From: Cellvibrio japonicus Ueda107
GTDB taxonomy: Bacteria; Pseudomonadota; Gammaproteobacteria; Pseudomonadales; Cellvibrionaceae
Assembly (NCBI RefSeq): GCF_000019225.1
Contig: NC_010995.1
Location: forward strand, 4,100,501-4,164,500
Direction of reading: 5' to 3'
DNA length: 64,000 nt
Part shown: positions 8,928 to 15,497 of the stretch, in pieces
How positions within the stretch are numbered: position 1 is the stretch's first letter
Layout: the number at the start of each line of letters is the position of its first letter
Notes under the pieces: model-generated
The model's input: the letters and a program-made list of their open reading frames with translations, nothing else
Databases searched by the model: none
Told to the model about the DNA's origin: nothing
Translations under genes and position numbers: made by a program

Positions 8928-8984
8928 ATACAATTCTTTCAAGCCGACGCCGCTTCGCGGAGCGGCTTAACTCAGGCGTTAGGC
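8928..8984 (+). repeat. Integron attC site (aadA-type 59-base element)
   Basis: The stretch folds as an attC: arm AAGCCG (8941-8946) pairs with CGGCTT (8963-8968), inner arm CCGC pairs with GCGG around a TTC loop, and the site ends in the core GCGTTAGGC with R' GTTAGGC at 8978-8984. The bases from ACAATTC to GGCGTTAGGC closely match the familiar attC of aadA cassettes. The left R'' core is altered (CATACAA rather than CTAACAA). Recombination would occur at G/TTAGGC, so a cassette begins at 8979. A 9-bp inverted repeat, TGTATGCCA/TGGCATACA (8900-8908/8924-8932), runs into the left edge. Confidence 0.75.
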
Positions 8985-9002
8985 CATCAATAAGGAAAGA
9001 GC

Positions 9003-9578
9003 ATGTCTCCGATAATTAATAGAATGGAATATTTAAATTTAGCTGATATGGACTATTTAGCTGCCAGATTGCTTATTTTAAACGGGTTACTCTTATCTGG
9101 CATGCCTAAAGCAGCAGAGTCCATAGAGAAACTCATTAAATTATATTTAATTCTAGAGTCAAAAATTAATAAAGGAATAGAATTGAATGCTAAGCAATTG
9201 AAAGCGTATGGTCATAATTTAGAAGAGCTATTCGAAGCTTTTAAAAAAGCTGTACCTTTAACTTTTGACCAAGAATGGTCGAATTACTTTAGTGCTCTTC
9301 AAGAAAGCTATAAAAATCGCTATCCCGATGCTTGGTCCCAAAGCATGAAATGGGAAACAAATGTTGAGCGCTTGGATATTTGCTACTCTTATTTGAGAGC
9401 CAATATTGTAGAAAACTTTCCAACCGAAGAGCTTGACCAAGCTAGAATTTTTGGTGGTGACATCATCTCCGCCTATAGCCCAGAACTGCTAGGGTCTATA
9501 ACAAAAAACGGCGGCATACCGCAATTAGAAATACTTAAACTTAACAATAAATCAATCGCTAGTTTTAAAACTGCCTAA
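9003..9578 (+). CDS. Cassette-borne hypothetical protein, HEPN-like
   Basis: A 191-residue, mostly helical protein starting 19 bp after the attC cleavage point, with GGAAAGAGC before the ATG. The N-terminal pattern DYLAARLLILNGLL...AAESIEKLIKLYLI...HNLEELFEAF resembles HEPN-type helical bundles (helix, A/E-rich helix with EK, then H-x-LEEL). No clear R-x4-6-H RNase motif is seen, so nuclease activity is not supported. It is AT-richer than the flanking polysaccharide genes. The stop lies inside GCCTAAC, an attC left-core sequence, and the lipase gene starts 20 bp later, so the two probably share one transcript. Not recognised as a named family. Confidence 0.7.
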   Translation: MSPIINRMEYLNLADMDYLAARLLILNGLLLSGMPKAAESIEKLIKLYLILESKINKGIELNAKQLKAYGHNLEELFEAFKKAVPLTFDQEWSNYFSALQESYKNRYPDAWSQSMKWETNVERLDICYSYLRANIVENFPTEELDQARIFGGDIISAYSPELLGSITKNGGIPQLEILKLNNKSIASFKTA

Positions 9579-9598
9579 CAAAGCAAAAAGGAGGTTTC

Positions 9599-10375
9599 AT
9601 GAAAAATGCACTAGTTATCTTTACTGCTCTTTTCGTAATGCAAGGATGTACTTGGTTCTCTAAGATCAAGCAAACAGGAACCGATCATTGCTCCGGATGG
9701 AGTGATCAAGTCCGATCATTAGCTGACGAAGCATGGTTGTATGCTCAGCTCTCCCAAAATGTATATGCAGACAATGACGATTTTATGCTTCGAGATACAG
9801 TCCGTTTAATTGAAGAGTTCGACCGCAAAGATATTAATTTTTATAGCGCTCTTTACCAAGATACTGCTACTGGTACGTACTCATTTATCTTTCGAGGCAC
9901 AGACTCCTTTGAGGACTTTAGGACTGGTAATAATCCTTTTGAGCAAATTCAAAATAAGATCGCCTTATCCATCGTTGAGTCTAAAACCAAAGAATATTCA
10001 TTAGACTCGTTTGTCGTTGCTGGACATTCCCTCGGTGGCGGCATAGCAACTCACGTATCGTTGAATATTCAGGGAGCAACCTTATACACCTTCAATGGTA
10101 GCCCCGTATTTAAAAAATCAAATGTTAAATTCAATAATCAGAGAGATAGCATCGTTGAGCGAGGAGAAGTTCTAAAAATAGTAAGACTTCTGGCGCGAGA
10201 ACCTGATCAGATTTATACATCAATAGAATGTACGTCAGGCAACGCAATCGAAGAGCATTCAATAAAAAAGCTAGCCACTTGCCTTACAAGAATTTCTGCC
10301 GCCAATGATAATGAACAAGCACTTTCTTCACTTAAGATCAACAACATCGATAAAAAATGGTGCAAAGAAAGTTAA
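9599..10375 (+). CDS. Cassette-borne lipase class 3-like lipoprotein
   Basis: A 258-residue alpha/beta-hydrolase with a lipoprotein signal: hydrophobic core then VMQGC, with lipid-modified Cys17. The Lipase_3 pattern is clear: FIFRGTDSFEDFRTGNN (about residues 96-112), then the nucleophile elbow VVAGHSLGGGIATH (about 138-151, Ser in GHSLGG). A catalytic Asp/His pair is likely in the C-terminal third but cannot be assigned by eye. A strong AAGGAGG site lies 7 bp before the ATG. It is the second gene of a bicistronic integron cassette and runs straight into the attC at 10370. It probably acts on lipids or esters from the envelope; the target is unknown. Confidence 0.8.
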   Translation: MKNALVIFTALFVMQGCTWFSKIKQTGTDHCSGWSDQVRSLADEAWLYAQLSQNVYADNDDFMLRDTVRLIEEFDRKDINFYSALYQDTATGTYSFIFRGTDSFEDFRTGNNPFEQIQNKIALSIVESKTKEYSLDSFVVAGHSLGGGIATHVSLNIQGATLYTFNGSPVFKKSNVKFNNQRDSIVERGEVLKIVRLLAREPDQIYTSIECTSGNAIEEHSIKKLATCLTRISAANDNEQALSSLKINNIDKKWCKES

Positions 10376-10429
10376 CATTTCAAAGCCCTCGGACGCAGCA
10401 AGGCTGCGTCGGTGTTTGAGGCGTTAGGC
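10370..10429 (+). repeat. Integron attC site (60 bp)
   Basis: A complete hairpin-forming attC. The left core AGTTAAC (10370-10376) overlaps the lipase stop codon. TCAAA (10380-10384) pairs with TTTGA (10415-10419), and GACGCAGC (10392-10399) pairs perfectly with GCTGCGTC (10403-10410) around an AAG loop. The right core is GTTAGGC (10423-10429). Size and layout are those of short 59-base elements. It closes the first cassette (8979-10423) and opens the next. Confidence 0.8.
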
Positions 10430-10469
10430 ATTCGATACTGGATAATACTTACTTGCAGGAGTGGTAAAG

Positions 10470-10886
10470 ATGGAATTTAGACGATATTTTGTTACTGTTC
10501 TTATAAGCGGAATTTTAGTTTTAAGTGGAGCTTTCTATTTATATAGCAATCTTCTTTACCCTCTTAAAACGAATATTTCGGATATAGTAGATAGATGGAT
10601 AGAGATAAAAATAAATGAGGAAGCCTTAGCTAAGAAAAATGTCGAAATACGAGATAATTTAACGTCTGACTTATCGGAAACACTGATATTGCAAATAAAT
10701 ATTGCAGTATTAACAAAAGAAAATGAGAGGCTGAAAGAATCCTTAGAAAAAGCAATGTTAACTTTATCAGAAAGAGAAAGATCATCCGACAAGATCGCAA
10801 TATTAAGCGTACTTATTGCTTTTTTGGCAATGCTGCCTAGCTGGCTAGAATTATTTTTAAAATTTAGAAGAAAATCACAGAATTAG
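10470..10886 (+). CDS. Cassette-borne small membrane protein with coiled coil
   Basis: A 138-residue protein with two hydrophobic helices, one near the N-terminus (about residues 7-29) and one near the C-terminus (about 107-128), separated by a charged heptad-rich segment (KENERLKESLEKAM). The ATG at 10470 is chosen because AGGAG lies 8 bp upstream; a GTG at 10461 overlaps that site. It begins 46 bp after the attC cleavage point, as cassette genes do, and is AT-rich. No family is recognised. Topology would place both ends on the same side with the coiled coil between them. Confidence 0.65.
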   Translation: MEFRRYFVTVLISGILVLSGAFYLYSNLLYPLKTNISDIVDRWIEIKINEEALAKKNVEIRDNLTSDLSETLILQINIAVLTKENERLKESLEKAMLTLSERERSSDKIAILSVLIAFLAMLPSWLELFLKFRRKSQN

Positions 10887-10899
10887 TTTAAGCAAGTGT

Positions 10900-10955
10900 G
10901 ACTAACAAGTGACAGTGGTTAAAAATTAACTCCCACTATCAAATATGCCAAACCA
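10900..10955 (+). repeat. Decayed attC-like end of the cassette array
   Basis: GACTAAC (10900-10906) resembles an attC left core. It is followed by a weak hairpin in which AGTGG...TTAA pairs with TTAA...CCACT. No right core (GTTRRRY) follows, so the site looks truncated. It marks where the array meets the phage-like part of the island. Confidence 0.35.
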
Positions 10956-11002
10956 GACTTGAGCGCACTACAAAAAATCAATACATGCTTGTGATTATTT
11001 AC

Positions 11003-11033
11003 AAAAAGCCGCCCATAGTTGAGGCGGCTTTTT
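11003..11033 (-). terminator. Rho-independent terminator after the antirepressor
   Basis: AAAAAGCCGCC pairs perfectly with GGCGGCTTTTT around a 9-nt loop, with U-runs on both strands. On the minus strand it lies 8 bp after the TGA at 11042-11044, the stop of the shifted 3' reading frame, rather than after the present antirepressor stop at 11199. Confidence 0.8.
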
Positions 11034-11041
11034 CTGGTCAA

Positions 11042-11290
11042 TCAATCCTTTTGCATCCCCTCTATGCCAAGCGCCTTTATTCGGTTAAGACTCAGCGCCT
11101 GCATATGCGACATTCGTTTCCCACCAATCGCTCGCTCCACACCTTCCTGCACTACCACACCCGCAGCCTGCATAGCCTTTAGTAACGCGCGGCCACGTTT
11201 AATAGGTATCCGTGAATAGATTGCTTGCAGGTCTTGCTGCTGGGCCAGGTAGGCTATGCGTGGTGCGCAATACCAGCCATCGATCATCGT
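11042..11290 (-). pseudogene. Frameshifted 3' tail of the antirepressor gene
   Basis: About one base out of frame with the antirepressor, this stretch reads through as IAYLAQQQDLQAIYSRIPIK and on to an ordinary C-terminus ending LGIEGMQKD. It then stops 8 bp before the terminator. The in-frame continuation of the antirepressor gives a proline-rich tail ending NLFTDTY. The simplest reading is one inserted base near 11270-11290 that split an original gene spanning 11042-11924. The frame choice is by eye, so a programmed or natural end at 11199 is still possible. Confidence 0.5.
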
Positions 11291-11924
11291 CCTGCGTTTC
11301 AATTTTGGCCGGAAAGGAGTAACGGCCAGCCTGAATATCGCGCAGCAGTACTTCCAGCACCTCAGCCAACCAGGAGCCGTCATGACCTTCCTTACCGATG
11401 TCGCCTAATGCAGGGGTAGGGATACCCAGCAGGTCAGAAACATGAGCCAGTTGCTGGTGTATGGCCTCACGCAGGGCCTTGTCGGTGGTCGCGGCCAGCC
11501 GGTCAAGCAGGAACAGCCGTAACTTATGCGCGCTTAGTTGCTGGTTGATAGTAGGCGCACTGGTGCGACCACGGCCAACGTGGCCCTGCATCCAGTACTG
11601 CCACAATACTTCGTCGCACTCTTCTTGGTACTGGATGATCTTGTCGCGCAGCTCGGGCTTTACCTTGTTGGGGTTGATACTGTAAAGCCACGCGGGAATT
11701 TTGCGCAGGGGAAGGCAGAGCATTTCGTATTGCTTACCGTCGCCGCCAGTTGTTGTGATTATCGCAACAACTGAATCAAATTTTTGACCCAGTTTTACGG
11801 TTTGAGACGCCCAATCTAGCCCCATATTTTCCACTATGGGTTTCATGGGTACAAAAGGCTGGCCATCGTGGTCTACCAAGGCCAAGGTGTCGTTATGGAA
11901 GTTGACAGGGATAATGGCGGTCAT
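11199..11924 (-). CDS. Phage antirepressor, P22_AR N-terminal domain (probably truncated by frameshift)
   Basis: The N-terminal about 115 residues match the P22_AR_N domain of phage antirepressors: TLALVDHDGQPFVPMKP, ENMGLDWASQ, MLCLPLRKIPAWLYSINPNK and RDKIIQYQEECDEVLW. The ATG at 11924 is preferred because GGGAG lies 8 bp upstream; the open frame extends to 12101 without a site. The C-terminal part diverges where a second frame takes over, so the protein seems shortened (241 residues). Such proteins bind phage repressors or DNA to switch lysogeny. Here it is one of few phage-derived genes in the island and faces away from the toxin gene. Confidence 0.7.
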   Translation of the reverse strand: MTAIIPVNFHNDTLALVDHDGQPFVPMKPIVENMGLDWASQTVKLGQKFDSVVAIITTTGGDGKQYEMLCLPLRKIPAWLYSINPNKVKPELRDKIIQYQEECDEVLWQYWMQGHVGRGRTSAPTINQQLSAHKLRLFLLDRLAATTDKALREAIHQQLAHVSDLLGIPTPALGDIGKEGHDGSWLAEVLEVLLRDIQAGRYSFPAKIETQDDDRWLVLRTTHSLPGPAARPASNLFTDTY

Positions 11925-12050
11925 TGGTTGAACTCCCGGACTAGTTAATGGCGCCAGCCTTGCATCAAAGGGTACCCACAATGTAGCCCCCTGGCAGATA
12001 GCGATCAACTCAGTCGCGGTGATGGGGCAAGACCACCAGGTTAGGGTGCC

Positions 12051-12071
12051 GACAAGGCTTGGAGCCTTGTC
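12051..12071 (+). promoter_or_regulatory. Inverted repeat upstream of toxin-antitoxin promoter
   Basis: GACAAGGC and GCCTTGTC form a perfect 8-bp inverted repeat with a 5-nt spacer, 30 bp before the toxin start. It overlaps the candidate -35 box and could be a second operator. Confidence 0.4.
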
Positions 12072-12095
12072 AGCAAGTATCCATATGGATACAAT
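12068..12095 (+). promoter_or_regulatory. Toxin-antitoxin promoter with palindromic operator
   Basis: A sigma70-like promoter (TTGTCA at 12068, 16-bp spacer, TACAAT at 12090) overlaps the perfect 16-bp palindrome GTATCCATATGGATAC (12077-12092). Antitoxins of the HigA type usually bind such palindromes to repress their own operon. The start codon lies 6 bp after the -10 box, so the mRNA would have almost no leader. Confidence 0.6.
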
Positions 12096-12101
12096 CGGCA
12101 T

Positions 12102-12395
12102 ATGAACTACTTAATCCAGCAAACACAAACCTTCGCCAAGTGGCACAAGTCGTTACGTGATCTGCGCGCCAAGCTGGCGATTGCCCGCCGGATTGACCGG
12201 ATTAAGGCTGGCAACCTGGGGGATGTGAAATCAGTGGGCGAAGGGGTATCTGAGTTGCGTATCGATGTGGGGGCAGGCTACCGCGTGTATTTTACGGTGC
12301 GCAACGGGGTTGTAGTGGTGTTGCTGGCCGGTGGCGATAAATCTACCCAGCAAGCCGACATTAAGCGAGCCAGGCAACTGGCGCAGGAGGTATAA
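12102..12395 (+). CDS. RelE/HigB-like addiction-module toxin
   Basis: A 97-residue protein of the TIGR02683 addiction-module killer family. It has an N-terminal ETF-like TFAKWHKSLRD, GNLGDVKSVGEGVSELRI in the centre, then GYRVYFT and LLAGGDKSTQQADIKRA. Members are RelE/ParE-fold toxins, usually ribosome-dependent mRNA nucleases. The start fits the family length. The antitoxin gene follows 1 bp downstream with its own strong ribosome site, so this is a toxin-first operon as in higBA. A palindromic operator overlaps the promoter. Confidence 0.88.
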   Translation: MNYLIQQTQTFAKWHKSLRDLRAKLAIARRIDRIKAGNLGDVKSVGEGVSELRIDVGAGYRVYFTVRNGVVVVLLAGGDKSTQQADIKRARQLAQEV

Positions 12396-12396
12396 C

Positions 12397-12681
12397 ATGG
12401 CACAGACATTAATCGAGTTTGACTTGGCTGAACTGCTGGACAGCGAGGAGGCCATCACCGAATACCTGTCTCAAGTCCTGGACGATGGAGACAGCGACGA
12501 ACTACTGCGCGCCATTGGCTATATCGCTAAGGCGCGAGGCATGGCACAGATTGCGGCAGCTTCTGGCCTTGGACGCGAAAGCCTTTACAAGGCGCTGGCA
12601 CCCGGCGCCAAGCCACGGTTTGATACGGTGTTAAAGGTAATTCATGCCTTGGGTATTAAACTGCAAGCGCAACATGCGTAA
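12397..12681 (+). CDS. HigA-like addiction-module antitoxin (DNA-binding)
   Basis: A 94-residue antidote of the TIGR02684 family: FDLAELLDSEEAITEYLSQ at the start, then a helix-turn-helix region (AKARGMAQIAAASGLGRESLYKAL, about residues 47-70) and KPRFDTVLKVIHALGIKL. The ATG at 12397 is fixed by AGGAGG six bases upstream; an earlier in-frame start lies inside the toxin gene. It should neutralise the toxin and bind the palindrome at 12077. A terminator follows at 12728. Confidence 0.88.
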   Translation: MAQTLIEFDLAELLDSEEAITEYLSQVLDDGDSDELLRAIGYIAKARGMAQIAAASGLGRESLYKALAPGAKPRFDTVLKVIHALGIKLQAQHA

Positions 12682-12727
12682 ATGGAAACACCCGGATGAG
12701 CAATAATGGTATGCCATAGCTCACCCC

Positions 12728-12752
12728 AGGCCGCCTCTTGCGGCCTTTTTTT
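12728..12752 (+). terminator. Rho-independent terminator of the toxin-antitoxin operon
   Basis: AGGCCGC pairs with GCGGCCT around a 5-nt loop and is followed by a run of seven T. Confidence 0.85.
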
Positions 12753-13715
12753 CGCCCTCCCGCACACTTGATAACAATTCTCACTTGATGCCACCCAACC
12801 TTTTTCGCGCGCAGTCGGCCCCCCGCCCCACCCGCGCTCTTTGCGTGTGGGTTTTTACGCACTCCTGCACCACACCGAAACCCGCGCCGTATCTGGGCTG
12901 GCCCCAGGGTTTTGAGGTGCAAAAAAGTTTGCAGATTTATGCGTTTTTTGCATGGATTTGCAGAAGGGGTGCGAGGACAAGGGGTCTCGTGATGCGAGAT
13001 CCCTTCAGGATGGCCACCGGCACCGTACATAGGTACAGCTCAGCCTAAAATTACGAGCCAGCCTTACCTGGTCAATTTGTCCAACCGGATCTCAACGAGG
13101 ACTCCAGCTCGATCACCACTTAATGGCCTCGCCTCACGAGACCATAAGTAACAACAGGCCACCCTGCCTATAAATTTTTCCAAGGTCACAGGCGCACCCC
13201 AAAACCCGTGTAGCCGTGGAGTCTTTTTCTATCTAATTGATTTATATAAATTTTTATTTTTCTCACCTCCACGCAGCCACCAAATTTCTCCACGTTTTTT
13301 AATTTTTGCCCGTGGGTACTTTTTTTGATCGCTCTTACCCTATCTATCTCTATCTTTTTGATTAATAAAGAAAAATAAAAAGAAACCGGAAGAAATATAA
13401 ATACAGATTTATCCACGGTTTTTTTGGCTGATCAAAAAATAGCCCACGGGGTTTTTCGCACATCCACACTTTTTTGTGGGTGGTTTTGTGGATAGATAAT
13501 TTTTTTAAATCAATGAGTTAGGTATAAATATGAGCCCAATCCACACATCCACGGCTGCGCTGCCCCTATACCCTCCCCTGCCACTCTTTTCAGGTGACAC
13601 ATAACCATCCCCTGGCAATACCCCGAAGCCCCATAGCCAAGCAAAAGACAGCGCTAAAAAAGTTTCATAGCGCCAACCAACCGGCTACAATACCTGCCCG
13701 TTTGGTTAGAACTGG
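12753..13715. other. Gene-poor stretch with AT-rich, DnaA-box-like segment
   Basis: No convincing gene is seen. A minus-strand frame at 12656-13030 has a basic, Cys/Gly-rich composition that recalls Ash-family phage ORFs, but support is weak. A hairpin (TCTCG/CGAGA) lies at 12981-13003. From about 13220 to 13530 the sequence is very AT-rich and holds repeated TCCACG/CGTGGA words and two near-perfect DnaA boxes: TTATCCACG (13409-13417) and TGTGGATAG (13487-13495). This may be the origin or control region of a decayed P4-like satellite or plasmid. Confidence 0.4.
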
Positions 13716-13829
13716 AAAAGAGTTTGCACTCATTAGCGTGCAAAGAAATTGTTATAAAGAATCTCTTCAAATTGTGGCGTGTATGCCAGCTTGTATATTT
13801 TGATTCTTATAACAGGAAAAAACTCTTTT
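13716..13829. repeat. Nested inverted repeats beside attR
   Basis: Three pairs of arms are stacked. AAAAGAGTTT (13716-13725) pairs with AAACTCTTTT (13820-13829). GTTATAAAGAATC (13751-13763) pairs with GATTCTTATAAC (13802-13813), with one bulge. TTTGCAC (13723-13729) pairs with GTGCAAA (13738-13744). The first and third overlap and so are alternatives. The element ends 17 bp before the duplicated tRNA end. Its function is unknown. Confidence 0.5.
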
Positions 13830-13846
13830 GTATCAAGGCGTTATAG

Positions 13847-13874
13847 GCTGGTTCGAATCCAGTCAGGCGCCAAA
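13847..13874 (+). other. attR-like duplicate of the tRNA-Arg 3' end
   Basis: A 21-bp exact copy of the tRNA T-arm region, followed by CGCCAAA, where the tRNA has TGCGCCAAA. No 5' tRNA half precedes it, so it is not a tRNA gene. It marks the far end of the island, about 5.1 kb from the tRNA. The stretch 13875-14138 holds no gene and is presumably the ugd promoter region. Confidence 0.75.
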
Positions 13875-14138
13875 CTCATTGTCAGCGATGGCGGTATCTG
13901 TTAGATCAACCTTCGTATGGCTCCTTAACTTGCAACGCAGGTTCGACAAGCGTTTGCAACGCCCACAGGGCACAGATACTTAAAATAGCCGCTTAACGGC
14001 ATATTAATTGCTCAGCCTTTATTGACCTGAGTACCCATTCAAGTCGGTCAAATAGCCCTGGGCTGTTTACATGATGTAATACACCAATGTTACTTTGTTG
14101 TGGCGTCATCAACTTACATCCGAAGGGATTAATTCGCT

Positions 14139-15467
14139 ATGAAAGTTACTGTATTTGGTATTGGCTATGTTGGCTTGGTTCAAGCTGCCATACTCGCCGA
14201 AGTAGGCCATAACGTTATTTGTGTCGATGTCGACGAAGGCAAGGTCGAGCGCCTTAAACAGGGGCAAATTCCTATTTACGAACCAGGCCTTGAGCCTCTG
14301 GTAAAAGAGAATCACGCAGCCGGTCGCCTCAATTTCACCACCAACGCCATTGAGGGCGTCAACCACGGTGAAGTCCAGTTTATTGCCGTAGGCACTCCTC
14401 CAGATGAAGATGGCTCTGCCGACCTAAAGTACGTACTGGCAGTAGCCTCTACTATCGCCCAACACATGGATAGGCACCAGATCGTTGTCGATAAATCCAC
14501 CGTCCCTGTCGGCACGGGGGACAAGGTACAGGCTCAAATAGCCAAAATCCTGGCTGAGCGCGGACGCAGTGACCTGACCTTTAATGTGGTATCCAACCCC
14601 GAGTTCCTCAAAGAGGGCTCAGCCGTCGCCGACTGCATGAAACCTGACCGCATCGTTATTGGCACGGATAGCCAACATGCCGAAGAGGTCATGCGCGAGC
14701 TTTATGCACCATTTAATCGCAACCATGAAAAAATCATTGTGATGGATGTGCGTAGTGCAGAACTCACCAAATACGCAGCCAACTGTATGCTGGCGACCAA
14801 AATCAGCTTTATGAATGAGATGGCTAATCTGGCTGAAATCCTGGGTGCCGACATTGAGGCCGTGCGCCACGGTATTGGCAGTGACCCTCGTATTGGCTAT
14901 CACTTTATTTATCCAGGTGTTGGCTACGGCGGCTCCTGCTTTCCCAAAGATGTGCAGGCGTTGATTCGCACTGCCGATCACATCAATTTTGACGCCAAGG
15001 TGCTTAAGGCCGTCGAAGCGCGTAACAACGAACAAAAAACCACGCTTTTTGCCAAGATTAACAAGCACTTCAACGGCAATCTTAAAGGCAAAACCTTTGC
15101 GCTATGGGGACTCAGCTTTAAACCCAACACCGATGATATGCGCGAAGCCCCTTCGCGAGTATTAATGGAAGCACTATGGGAGGCCGGTGCCAAGGTGCAG
15201 GCCTACGACCCGGAAGCCATGCATGAAACCCAGCGCATCTACGGCAACCGCGAGGATATACTACTGTGTGGGACCAAGGAGAGCGCTCTCAAGCACGCTG
15301 ATGCACTGGTCATAGTGACAGAATGGCAGGCCTTCCGTGCACCAGACTTCGATGTCATCAAAGAACTGCTGTCCGAAGCCACTATTTTTGACGGACGCAA
15401 CATGTACGATCCCAAACGCATGCAAAAACGCGGCTTTACCTACTATTCCGTAGGCCGAAGTAGTTAA
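14139..15467 (+). CDS. ugd: UDP-glucose 6-dehydrogenase
   Basis: A 442-residue enzyme that oxidises UDP-glucose to UDP-glucuronate with two NAD. It starts with the Rossmann motif GIGYVGLVQA, has the VDKSTVPVGTGD segment, SNPEFLKEGSA, the catalytic GYGGSCFPKDVQAL with Cys267, and the C-terminal LSFKPNTDDMREAPS. These are typical of Ugd rather than of the TviB-type paralogue at 5404. An AAGGGATTAA ribosome site precedes the ATG. It is the first gene after the island and heads the long plus-strand polysaccharide cluster, 30 bp before rfbB. Confidence 0.93.
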   Translation: MKVTVFGIGYVGLVQAAILAEVGHNVICVDVDEGKVERLKQGQIPIYEPGLEPLVKENHAAGRLNFTTNAIEGVNHGEVQFIAVGTPPDEDGSADLKYVLAVASTIAQHMDRHQIVVDKSTVPVGTGDKVQAQIAKILAERGRSDLTFNVVSNPEFLKEGSAVADCMKPDRIVIGTDSQHAEEVMRELYAPFNRNHEKIIVMDVRSAELTKYAANCMLATKISFMNEMANLAEILGADIEAVRHGIGSDPRIGYHFIYPGVGYGGSCFPKDVQALIRTADHINFDAKVLKAVEARNNEQKTTLFAKINKHFNGNLKGKTFALWGLSFKPNTDDMREAPSRVLMEALWEAGAKVQAYDPEAMHETQRIYGNREDILLCGTKESALKHADALVIVTEWQAFRAPDFDVIKELLSEATIFDGRNMYDPKRMQKRGFTYYSVGRSS

Positions 15468-15497
15468 GTTATCCGAGAAAACAGAGAGACGCGATCA

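Noticed and set aside
12656..13030. Minus-strand frame of 124 residues resembling an Ash-type phage ORF
   Set aside because: Composition is odd, it overlaps the antitoxin end and the terminator, and no ribosome site is seen. Too weak to list as a gene.
13594..13803. Small plus-strand open frame of 69 residues
   Set aside because: It runs into the inverted-repeat element, has no ribosome site and no family pattern.
13847..13874. Second tRNA gene
   Set aside because: Only the T-arm and 3' end are present; there is no D-arm or anticodon arm before it, so it is an integration scar.
13875..14138. JUMPstart/ops element before the polysaccharide cluster
   Set aside because: GGCGGTATCTG at about 13889 only partly resembles the ops core GGCGGTAGCGT and the rest of the JUMPstart is missing.
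8787..14138. Integrase or transposase gene in the island
   Set aside because: No open frame with tyrosine-recombinase or transposase motifs was seen on either strand, so the island is called non-autonomous.
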